A DNA stretch of 64,000 nt from assembly GCA_023678885.1 (NCBI GenBank), contig CM042987.1, positions 26,932,927-26,996,926 of the forward strand. The letters are read 5' to 3'. Origin of the DNA: Pogostemon cablin (lineage: Eukaryota; Streptophyta; Magnoliopsida; Lamiales; Lamiaceae). Below are positions 54,513 to 64,000 of this stretch, piece after piece; the stretch's first letter is position 1, and each line of letters begins with the position of its first letter. The position numbers and the translations under genes were made by a program. The notes below the pieces were generated by a model, which searched no databases, was not told where the DNA came from, and worked only from the letters and a program-made list of their open reading frames with translations.

Positions 54513-54948
54513 TAGGGATGGCAATAGAATCCAAAACCGAAGTCAACCGAGCTTACTCTGATGCGATTGGGGCGGTTTTTTTACTTTTGACAGGGTATGG
54601 TTCGGGTTTCGGTGAAAACCGAAAAAAAACGAGGCAGGGACGGTATTTAAATACCCCGTCCTGAACCCGCCCCGATATATATATATATATATATATATAT
54701 ATTTCAATAAAAGTAATAATATGTGTAAATTTTGAATTAAACATCATATGTCTCTTTTAATTCATTTATATTTTCTTTTATGTATTTTAAATTTTTTTAA
54801 ATTATAATTTCATTAATTTTAAAATAATATAATAATTATAATAAATTTTAAAAAAAGACTTCAGTTCGGGTTTGGGGATGAAAGTTTTCAAACGGTTCGG
54901 GATGATATTGTTAAAACCCGCCCCATACCCGCTCTGTTGCCAACCCTA
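54513..54948. mobile_element. hAT-like MITE, 436 bp
   Basis: Terminal inverted repeats TAGGGATGGCAA and (reverse complement) TAGGGTTGGCAA, flanked by 8-bp repeats TGTGCACC (54505-54512) and GGTGCACC (54949-54956), one mismatch. Inside are a (TA)n run at about 54676-54702 and a palindrome around GGTATTTAAATACC. The open frame 54209-54664 spans the border and is not a gene. Confidence 0.82.
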
Positions 54949-54966
54949 GGTGCACCTTATCTTAGA

Positions 54967-54982
54967 GTGCACCCGGGTGCAC
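54967..54982. repeat. 16-bp perfect palindrome
   Basis: GTGCACCCGGGTGCAC. The same core forms the ends of the MITE at 58134-58491, so this is probably what is left of a related element. Confidence 0.7.
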
Positions 54983-55165
54983 AGTATAATTAGTCTATTT
55001 ATAGTAAAAAATGGGTAGAATAAATAATTTTATTTTTGGATAGGTAAATAAATATTTACCATTTAAGAGTGGTAAAACTCCCACACATTTCCTTTAAGTT
55101 AAAAATACAAAATTTACAATTTTCTCAAAGTTGCGAGGTTATCTAAGCTAAATTTGCATTGTGTA

Positions 55166-56258
55166 CAGGCCCGGCCAAATGGGATGTCTTGTGGGCGTTG
55201 GCCATGGGCCCCCCTAACTTGGGGCTCCAACATGGATTATGTCATATCTCTATAAAGTAATAAGAATTGGGTTGGAATTAATTTAAGCCCACATGCAATG
55301 AGTTTCAATTTTATTTTTTATATTAGGGACCACCAAATAATGCAATGAGTTACAAATTTATTTATTTAATATTGAGACCCACCAAACGGTTTCATGGGTT
55401 GAAACAATCATTTACTCCTCTGCTCCCATCCATTTCTAGATAATACAACCCGTTTTTATTTAGTCTTTCCTCAAGAAGTCAGAACCATTTTAAATTATAA
55501 TCACTCAAATTATCTGCAAATCTTTCATATTCCATATTGATACAAAATTAAGTTTGAAATGCCATATTTCTAATTCTAATCCTTAATTCTTCATCTTGCT
55601 ATTTCATTTGATTGACCATTGCAGATATAGTTCAAAGTTAAAGATTTAGAGGTAAATTATTTTTTATTTGTATTATTTTGCTTCTTTTTTACTAGATTCT
55701 TGTTCATTTTTTTTTCCCTTTTTCATTTTACAAGGCATGTTTTAGAAACTGTGAATTGTATATAATCTATTTGAAGGCATACAAATTAGGTTTTCTTATA
55801 TTTAATTTATTGTGAAAACGTCCTATATTAAAAGAAAAAAAAGTGGATTGTTGTATCAGCTCTCACCAATTTTTGGAGTAATTGATTAAGATTAAATATC
55901 AAGGTTCATTGTTCTTTAAATATAAATTTTGTTTATTTATTGTTGTTTATTTTTATTTTTAACTGATTGTTTGATTTTTATTTTAAACTTGATATAATTA
56001 AATATGTTACCAAAAAAATATATGAAACTAGGAGTAAAAAAAAAAAGAAAAAAAAAAGAATAGATGAGATGATAAAATCAAAATATTGCATTTGTATATT
56101 ATAGTTATAGTATGTAAATCAAAATATTTTGATTATACTATTATTTTATGTTAAAATATTTTTATTGTGAAGTTTATTAATATAAAGAAAAATTAAAAAA
56201 ATTGAGGGCCTCAAAATTTTATTTGCCATGGGCCTCTAAATAGTGAGGGCCGGCCCTG
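55166..56258. mobile_element. Non-autonomous hAT transposon, 1093 bp
   Basis: Ends CAGGCCCGGCC and GGCCGGCCCTG with 8-bp flanks ATTGTGTA (55158-55165) and ATTATGTA (56259-56266), seven of eight matching. Subterminal GGGCCCCCC- and GGGCCTC-rich sequence is typical of this plant hAT group. No transposase frame is visible; the interior is AT-rich. It ends 55 bp upstream of the NDUFB2 start codon. Confidence 0.85.
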
Positions 56259-56313
56259 ATTATGTATGTTCTTAATTCCTTCACTCTAGGAAGAAGAAGA
56301 AAAGGGGGAAAGA

Positions 56314-56420
56314 ATGGGAGGACACGGCCATGTCCATGACGTTATGTACAAAGGCGTAACCTTGCATCAGCCCAAACGCTGGCACACTCTCACCGGAAAA
56401 GGACTCTGTGCTGTCATGTG
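56314..56420 (+). pseudogene. First exon of NDUFB2 (complex I beta subcomplex subunit 2), rest not found
   Basis: The frame MGGHGHVHDVMYKGVTLHQP continues through KRWHTLTGKGLCAVM and ends two bases into a Trp codon at a GT donor (56421). This is the N-terminal half of the plant NDUFB2 (AGGG) protein, a small single-membrane subunit of mitochondrial complex I. In the family the next exon begins with the membrane segment (WFW...); I could not find it between 56421 and 64000. Either the intron is long and filled with repeats, continuing past the window, or this is a truncated copy. The exon itself is intact with a purine-rich leader just before ATG. Confidence 0.7.
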
Positions 56421-58133
56421 GTAAAATACAACTTGCTTCTGCATAAATTTCACCTCCAGAAACTCATCGTAATTATTCGTTTTCAACGTGTGTGAATCAT
56501 TATCTGGAACTGTTTATAGCTCTATTTTCATTTGATTTTTTTCAACAAACCCGTTTTGCTAATTGAGCTTTTATTTTAATTTTGTTTCTTCATTGAGGCT
56601 TTGTAATTTTCTACTGTTCTCATCTTTGGAGATGTAATCCGGATTAGGCAAGAAAGTTTACCCTAATTGTGAACTCGAATTTTGGCTGGATAAATGTTAG
56701 CAGAAAACGGCATTCAAGTACTATAGAATGGTTATCTTGGGGAATTGGAGAATGGGATTTGAGGATGATAACTGGGTGGCTGATAGTCTTTTTTAGATAT
56801 CTTGGATTGTGAATACCTGGAAACAACTGTTTTTGGTGGAGGGTTGTTTTTAATTGTAACTATACATGATACACAACTCAGTTGGGTCTTCATAAAGAAT
56901 TACCATTTATTTACTTGAACCCTCAACTAGGCCATCACATTGCTTCTTTTTTGTGACCATTTTTTTCTTGATGTGGAGTTATGTAAAATAATTTAATAAA
57001 ATATTGCTGCACGAAATTAATATTAAAGTTATCTTTGTCTCGGTTTAGACACCTATCTTTCATAATTGTAAAAACACAGCCTCCATTCTTCTTTATTGAT
57101 GAAATTGAGATGGAAGTCATGTTTATATAGTGGTCATTCTGCACTTGTGTTTCTTGGTGAAACTTTTAAACTTGGAGGACTCCATTTTATATGTTTGGAA
57201 ATTTATTTTATTTGTAAAAAATACAAAGTTAATTATGATTGCAACTTAGTTAACAAATTTGAATTTGGATTAGGATCTTAGAATAATTGATTCTCCTACC
57301 TTCCCAGTTCAGCTACCTTTTCCTCCTCTCTTTATTATGCTCTTATATTTCATCCCTCTGATCTTTTTCTTGCCCTTGTTCTTTCCTCTTATCTCTTTTT
57401 GACTAAAGTTTGATCAACTCCAAAGCACATGGATACGTCTTGTTTATACACGTCTTTATCTCTCCTGATTTCCTCCATTAAACAAGCTACTATTTATGGG
57501 GTTTGCTCTTATCTGACAGTAAATTCAAACACACAAAATTAATATTACTAAAACACACCCACAAATCAAATTCTACTACTTTTGTTCAAGAATCAAGCTT
57601 AGGTCTAATCTCACACGCCAATATAGAAGCCAGATAAAGAGGTAATAATTCTTTGACGAAATTAATCAAATACCTTATGGCAATCGATGTAAGCATTGAG
57701 AAGTTTGGGGTAGCAAGGGTGGGGTTAAAAGGAAGTTGGGAATAGCACCAAATATCTTCATGGTGGCGCCGTCGTCTCTAGAGGTGGAAGTGAATAAATC
57801 GAGCGACGATACTCTGGAGTACAGCTAGTTCTGCAGCAAAGAGTTGAGACCATCGCTGAAGGATATTGTGTAATTGGAGACGAATAGAAGAGATCAAAAT
57901 TAGGGAAGCGAAGAATTATTGGAGAGAGAATTAAGGGAGATGGAAATTTGAGAAAATTTGAATTGCCTGTTTGGAGAAGGGATTCGATTCTACCAAATAT
58001 TTGGTTGGACCGGACCTATAAAAGTGATACTCATGTCATAATTCCTTCATAACTTGGTTGAAAGATAAAAATTATTAAGAATTTAAGGTTGCATAGCAAC
58101 ATGACTTCTTAATTTTATTTGAGTGAGGCTTGC
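56421..58133. other. Noncoding region after the NDUFB2 exon
   Basis: Intron-like, AT-rich. A moderately GC-rich patch near 57740-57900 has no recognisable frame. No second NDUFB2 exon is seen. Confidence 0.45.
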
Positions 58134-58491
58134 GTCCACCCGGGCGCACGGAACACATTCCGTGCGCCTTTAGAAATTTTGTATTATGGGTAAGGGTACA
58201 TTAATTTGGTCTAAAGGGTATACACTTTAATTACTAAAAGGTACACAATTTTGTTCTAAAGGGTATACACTTTTCATTAATATTTTTTTTTCTTTAGAAA
58301 ATAAAGGGTACACATTTTTATACTAAAGGGTATACAATTTAACACAAAATTCTAAAGGCGCACGGAGTGTTGTTCGTGCGCCCAGATTTTTCTTTAGAAA
58401 ATAAAGGGTACACATCTGTATACTAAAAGGTATACAATTTAGCACAAATTTCTAAAGGCGCACGGAAAGTGTTCCGTGCGCCCGGGTGCAC
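58134..58491. mobile_element. MITE with three GC-rich hairpins
   Basis: Ends GTCCACCCGGGCGCACGGAA and (reverse complement) GTGCACCCGGGCGCACGGAA form 20-bp inverted repeats with one mismatch. Hairpins with GGCGCACGGA arms lie at 58143-58168, 58357-58382 and 58457-58482. Between them are repeats of AAAGGGTATACA and AAAGGGTACACA. The layout suggests one MITE nested in or tandemly copied next to another of its family. Confidence 0.7.
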
Positions 58492-58699
58492 AGGAGCTTT
58501 TGCCATTTTATTTTGAATTCTCTTCCAATATTACACAAATAAATTTGGAAGGTCTTTTTTATTTTTTCCTTTTCCATTAATTAGTACAGTATTTAAAAAA
58601 CTTGATAAATTTATTTTAATTCCATAATTTGAACATTTGAAATAGTATTTGATTATTATTTAAATTCTAAATTAAGAGAGAGAGAAAAAAAATACTCTC

Positions 58700-58957
58700 T
58701 TCTAAGAGGATGTGAGACTGGTCGACCTATCATTAAAATATGTTTATGGTATAGATAAAATATGCGTATTTGTAGTTAAAGTATGTTAATAATAAATCAT
58801 ATTATAACACGCTAAAATCATACTTTAATGCATAATCAAGTATACTTTAGAAAACATACTTTAATAACCATTCAACCTACTTTGTCTATAGAATAAGCAT
58901 ACTTTAATGATGGGTCTACCCGTCTCATAAATAACCCGTCTCACAAGAAACTTTGTA
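58700..58957. mobile_element. MITE with long inverted repeats
   Basis: The left end TGTGAGACTGGTCGACC then TATCATTAAAATATG pairs with the right end (reverse complement) TTGTGAGACGGG and GGTAGACCCATCATTAAAG. Inside, CATACTTTAA-type segments recur. Probably a short TIR element of about 258 bp; the superfamily is uncertain. Partly similar sequence is at 63571-63650. Confidence 0.6.
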
Positions 58958-59362
58958 AAAACAAAAAAAGGTGGCAAACCTACCCTTCACGGAGTAGGAC
59001 ACGGAGCATTATGTTAGGACCTATACCAGGCACGGGCTGGTTCAGGGAAGACATTTGTTAATGTTCGTTTTCGAGTTTTAAACTTAGGTTTTGATTTTCA
59101 AAATTCATATCAAAATTTTAAAAATCACATCTATATATACCTACTACATTCTCTCTCTTCAATTAATACACTTTCTCCCTTTATCTCCTTTCTCATTTAA
59201 CTTTTTAAATAAATTAATATATTAATTTGATATAAAGTTAAAACATACCCAAAACAAACTTAGAACTCACTATTCATGGTTTTCATATATCACATAACCC
59301 CAAATCAAACATAGTTTGGCGCAGAGATAGCAAAGATTAATGTTTATTTAATTAAAGGCTAA
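58958..59362. other. AT-rich spacer
   Basis: Nothing recognised. Confidence 0.4.
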
Positions 59363-59580
59363 AATTTGTGTGTCCGGGGATACCGTACACCCATATACCT
59401 TTTAATATTAAATTATATATCCTTTAGTATAAAAACGTGTACCCTTTATTTACAGAAAAAAAAAATTAATAAAAGTGTATACCCTTTAAAACAAAATATT
59501 GCACTCTTATTAATTAAAGTAAATACCCTTTAAAAAAATATTTTACCCTTACACACCTTATGCACTGGGGACACAAGAGA
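59363..59580. repeat. Diverged relative of the hairpin MITE, opposite orientation
   Basis: Repeats of GTATACCCTTTA and GTGTACCCTTTATTTACAG are the complement of those in 58134-58491. The ends carry GGGGATACCGTACACC and CACTGGGGACACAAG rather than the CCCGGG core. Confidence 0.5.
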
Positions 59581-60430
59581 CAAACTCTTAATTAAAATCT
59601 TATAACTTCTGCTACAAAATGCTATCACTTTTTATTTATCTTATCATAATCATAATATATTAAAAGTATAAAGGAGTTGAGAAACATTTTTTTCCATTTT
59701 ATCCCTACCTATTATACTTTTTTACATCTTTAACCTTAAATATATTATTTATGTCTTTATTTATTTGTGATCTTTTCAACTTCACAACTCTTTTACTTTC
59801 TTATTTTATTACTCCATTACCTATATATAAGTACAAAATGAGAATCGTTGATACCCTCAATCTTAAAAATGGGATTTCTTTGACAATCCTATATCTTGCG
59901 TGCTATGTAGTACATCATCTCACTCTTTGGGAGTGTAAGATCCCACCAACAATTATAGTATTTGAGCAGCCAAAGGCAAACCTTTAATCTTCCCTCTAAT
60001 TAATGGGTTCATTACTCTTACATGCATTTTATGTATTTATATTACTACTAAATATACATTAAGCAAATTATATTACTAAGCAATACTAATTGAATACTCG
60101 AAATACCACTATTATTCTTATTTTAAATGTGTTCAAAAATTAATCTAAAAGATATTATATATAATTTAATAATAGAAAGATAATGAATCCCACTAATTTC
60201 TTCTAAAAATTGGGAAGATTACGGTTTTAAAATTCTCACTAATTTCTCTATAATCCCTCAGCATTTAAAAATAGTTGTTGATTGGATTCAAAATTCAAAA
60301 TTTATAAAAATCGGTTGAGATTGGACTCAAAATTTCTTTTACTTTTGAGTTCAATAATAAATATTTAAAAAGATAAGATATATTATTTTAATATTAAAAG
60401 AAAAATTAATTGCATTATTTACTTCTAAAT
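59581..60430. other. AT-rich spacer
   Basis: No gene; a 78-codon open frame at 59751-59987 has no recognisable feature. Confidence 0.4.
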
Positions 60431-60960
60431 CGATATTTGTTCAGATTCTTTGGTATTCATAAATTTTGAATACATTCTTATTGAATATTAACATGATTAG
60501 ATTATTTGGTGTTCATAACTTTTGAATACATTGGTATTGAATATTAACATGGATTAGATTTAGTGTTCATTATTTCTGAACACATCGTTACTAAATATTA
60601 ACATGGATCAAATTATTTTGATATTCATTATTTTATACCGTTACTAAATATTAAATATTTTGAATACTTACTGATTTTAAATACAAAAATATTTCAATTA
60701 ATGAATTTAAAATATATATAATCATTATAAATACTTCGTGGAACATTGAGAAAATAAATAATTTGAAATATATTGAGAACATTTTGAATACTTCATGGAA
60801 CATTGAGAAACTATTTTTGAATATATTGACATTGAACATTAAATATTTTGAATTTTTAATAATTTTGAATATAAAAATATTAAATATTTTGAAAACTTAA
60901 TGATTTTGAATATAAAAGCATTTTTATGAATGAATCTAAAATATATAAAATATATTGAAT
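60431..60960. repeat. Diverged short tandem repeats
   Basis: Three units of about 60 bp (about 60440-60610) share TTGAATATTAACATGGATTAG. They are followed by units with ACTTCGTGGAACATTGAG and AAATATTTTGAA (about 60640-60970). AT-rich, noncoding. Confidence 0.6.
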
Positions 60961-61784
<824 letters not shown>

Positions 61785-62103
61785 GAATCAATTAAGCATT
61801 TATTGATTATATTTTAATTTCCTCCATTTAATTTTTTTGTCAGTTGAGATGCTGAACAAATTTATTTGATTGATTTTTTTATGAGCGTTCTTGAATACAC
61901 ACATCTTTTTATTGAATACACACTCTTTATTAAATACACACACCTTTTAATTTTATAAATCAGTAATTTTATTATATACACACCCCTTAAGATCCAAACT
62001 TACCCTTTTAATTTTATGATAGATACACACCCCTCTCAATAAAACTATTTTGTTCTATAATTTTATGATTGTGATTATGAACTAGGAAAAGTAAATTGGA
62101 AAC

Positions 62104-62308
62104 AATGAAAGTGGTGGATGAACTCGTGAGAGATTTTCTTGTGTACAGAGGATTCACCAACACTCCAAATTGCTGAAAGTAAATTGCCATCAATTGTAAA
62201 AGGAAAGACGAAGTGTTGGAGTTTTTCGGCAGCTTCGACAATGATTTGATGAAAGGGATCAAATCCTTCCACTTTCTCAACGACAAACAAGGATTCAAGA
62301 AACTCTAA
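62104..62308 (+). pseudogene. WDR91-like (LisH region) gene fragment
   Basis: MKVVDELVRDFLVYRGFTNT matches the LisH-type N-terminus of plant WDR91 homologues. After stops, INCKRKDEVLEFFGSFDNDL matches a later part of the same protein (usually KxDKVVEFFG). The sequence between is missing, consistent with fused exon pieces. Several stops make it nonfunctional. Confidence 0.6.
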
Positions 62309-62320
62309 TTAATCAGCTTT

Positions 62321-62964
62321 AATAAACCCGCCACCGTCTTCTGGGATCTCTCCGGTGCCAAATACGAATCTAGACCAGAACTCGTTTTTGGATTCTATAT
62401 CGCTGTCGTCGTCGTGACAGCATAATCGTCCTCTTCATCGGCGTACCTCAAAACAACCTCCACTCGCCGATGATCTTGAGGAGAGAGCATGTGTACGGGA
62501 CGAAGCCATGTTCCATAACTACCGTCATTGGCGGCAAGGAGAGCAAAATCCATCGAATGTAAGCTAGTCAATGACCAGAGACTATATTTCGCCATTGACA
62601 ACAAACGGGTGCTTTAGATTAAGCATTTGAAGTGGAAATTAAGGGGCAGCGAAAGCGTTGAAATCAACGGAAATCATTTACAGATCTCGTGGGATATTTA
62701 CAACTGATTGTTCGATCGTGATTGGAGCGAAGACGGCTATGCACTCTTCGTGTTCGCTGTATTCACCCAGAGAGAAGAAAGTTGCAAAGACGGTCAGAAT
62801 CTGAGGAATTCCAGCAATGGCGGCGGAATGAATTTGCCACTGCAACAGAATTTCATTCGGTTGGTATTCAAAGAGACGAAGATAAGAAGAAGAATGAAGG
62901 GGGTTTGCTGAGAAGAGCACGAAGAAGTTCATCGTTTTCTTCATTTTGTCTTGATGATGATTGA
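62321..62964 (+). pseudogene. DUF868-family gene, decayed
   Basis: The motifs appear in family order on the plus strand: KPATVFWDLSGAKYES, ELVFGFYIAVVV, LRREHVYGTK, then GGKESKIHRM, KHLKWKLRGSESVEINGN-like sequence, ISWDIYN, DGYALFVF and near the end GLLRRARRSSSFSSF. These fit plant DUF868 proteins (function unknown). Frameshifts, at least three stops and a missing stretch after IAVVV show decay. Nearly the whole length is present without introns, as in the single-exon family. Confidence 0.78.
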
Positions 62965-63281
62965 ATTCAATTTCATATGTTTTTAAGTAGCATTTCTTGT
63001 GTTTTTCGCTATTCTTAATTCATTTTTCATTTCTTTCGTTTCTTCCATCTTAATTTTAATTACATGTTTTGTGAGTTATACCGTGTTGAATTTAGATTAA
63101 TACACTGTATGTATTTAAGTGTATCTAAATATAATTGTATCAGTATGTATATAAGTGTATTTTAAATATGTAGGGTGTGTATTTAATAGAGTAAGGGTAA
63201 TTTAGACTTTTCAAAAATATATTTTTTTAATTATATATTAGAGGGGTGTGTATTTAATAAAAGAGGCGTATATTTAAAACC

Positions 63282-64000
63282 CTTTTTTTTTATAGTTTTC
63301 ATGTATATGTAGTTGATTTTTCTAACTGATAGTTGTATTTCCGTAATATTATTATTGTTTTTCTAAAGTTTTCTTCTTTCAATTTAGCAGGGGCTTTTAT
63401 CTTAGTTAGGAGAGAGACCAATTTTTTTTTTTATTTATTGCTTTATAAATATATGCAAATTTTTTATCAATTATTTACCCTGCATAGATGATGAATATCT
63501 CATAAATAAAATAATAATTAATACTCATTAGTTTGTCTCTTTGAATCCTTAATTTTATTATAATAACTTAATGAGTGAGTCTTTTGCACGAGACCTTCTC
63601 ACAAATCATCTTATGTGAGATGTGAGATGGATCATCCATCAATCAGTTAAAAAAATATAATAAATAAAATATAATAAAAGTCGCTGTTGTGGCCGGTCAC
63701 TGGTTGCAAGCTTTTCGCTCTCCCTTCACGGACATCAGTAAATCACTATGCAATTAATTTAGGGAATATCTTTTTGCTTTTCTTTATTCATTTTAAAATT
63801 AATGATTTTATTAATTATTAAAATTACAGTAATACTTAAATTTAATATGATCATAAAATTAAAAAAATTGTAAGTGAAGTGGAAAATTCAAAAGTGATAC
63901 TTATTAAAAAAAAGTGATACACTTGTTATTAAATTATTTCATTTTTAATTTTATAAATTAAAAAATGATAACATCTATAATAAAAAGATATATAAATATG
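63282..64000. other. AT-rich spacer to window end
   Basis: No gene seen. 63571-63650 holds GAGACCTTCTCACAAATC and GTGAGATGTGAGATGG, recalling the ends of the MITE at 58700-58957. Confidence 0.4.

Larger units (their letters stand above)
61892..63281. mobile_element. Inverted-repeat element carrying gene fragments (Pack-TIR-like)
   Basis: The left arm (about 61892-62040) has TTTATTAAATACACACACC and TATACACACCCC; the right arm (about 63160-63281) has the complement (GGGGTGTGTATTTAATAAAAG). Between them lie pieces of two unrelated genes on the plus strand. This is the layout of Pack-MULE-type elements. The termini and target duplication could not be fixed by eye. Confidence 0.5.

Noticed and set aside
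54209..54664. 151-residue open frame
   Set aside because: It crosses the border of the hAT-like MITE at 54513 and is made of AT-rich repeats.

Overview
This is plant nuclear DNA, from a flowering plant and most likely a eudicot. It has spliced genes with GT-AG introns, plant-type Ty3/gypsy and Ty1/copia retrotransposons with tRNA-Asp and initiator-Met primer sites, Stowaway, hAT and CACTA elements, and AT-rich gene-poor spacers. I cannot name the species. Transposons and their remains dominate. The one complete gene I can reconstruct is CTU1 (ROL5/NCS6), the cytosolic tRNA 2-thiolation enzyme, on the minus strand at 11043-14549. It has ten exons, and one intron has the hallmarks of a U12-type AT-AC intron.

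Layout, left to right. 1-4842: an Athila-like gypsy element (minus strand) with LTR, tRNA-Asp primer site, gag and protease but no reverse transcriptase or integrase; it runs off the left edge and sits in half of a Stowaway-type MITE. 5116-10196: a young copia element (minus) with three 185-bp LTRs, two of them joined by a 3-bp spacer as in a 2-LTR circle, flanked by a 42/43-bp direct repeat. 11043-14549: CTU1. 14752-15320: a repeat pair, one copy split by a Stowaway-like MITE.

15880-31584 and 35171-45165 are two copies (A and B) of one segment of about 10.9 kb. Each carries a mosaic of broken gene pieces: a RING-H2 finger, CTU1 exons with introns, an unknown exon, a HAD phosphatase start and FAM10/HIP TPR exons. 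These are followed by the LTR, primer site and leader of a copia-type element. Copy A holds a gypsy insertion (25437-30205, integrase only) with a 5-bp target duplication, and copy B keeps the empty site. Copy B has lost about 0.94 kb. Between them (31585-35170) lies a tandem-repeat tract with TTTAGGG-like blocks that ends in a Helitron-like hairpin.

45290-54103 is a nest: an outer gypsy LTR split by an inner gypsy element, which is itself split by a CACTA element (47404-49759) and an LTR piece (50653-52180). 54513-64000 holds hAT-type elements, an orphan first exon of the complex I subunit NDUFB2, hairpin-rich MITEs, AT-rich repeats, a 38-unit ATT microsatellite, and an inverted-repeat element (61892-63281) carrying decayed WDR91-like and DUF868 pieces.

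There is no operon or multi-gene pathway here. What the window records is genome turnover: repeated capture of gene fragments, nested insertions whose order can be read from empty sites, and one housekeeping tRNA-modification gene among them. All calls come from reading sequence by eye; family names rest on motif recognition, not on database searches.
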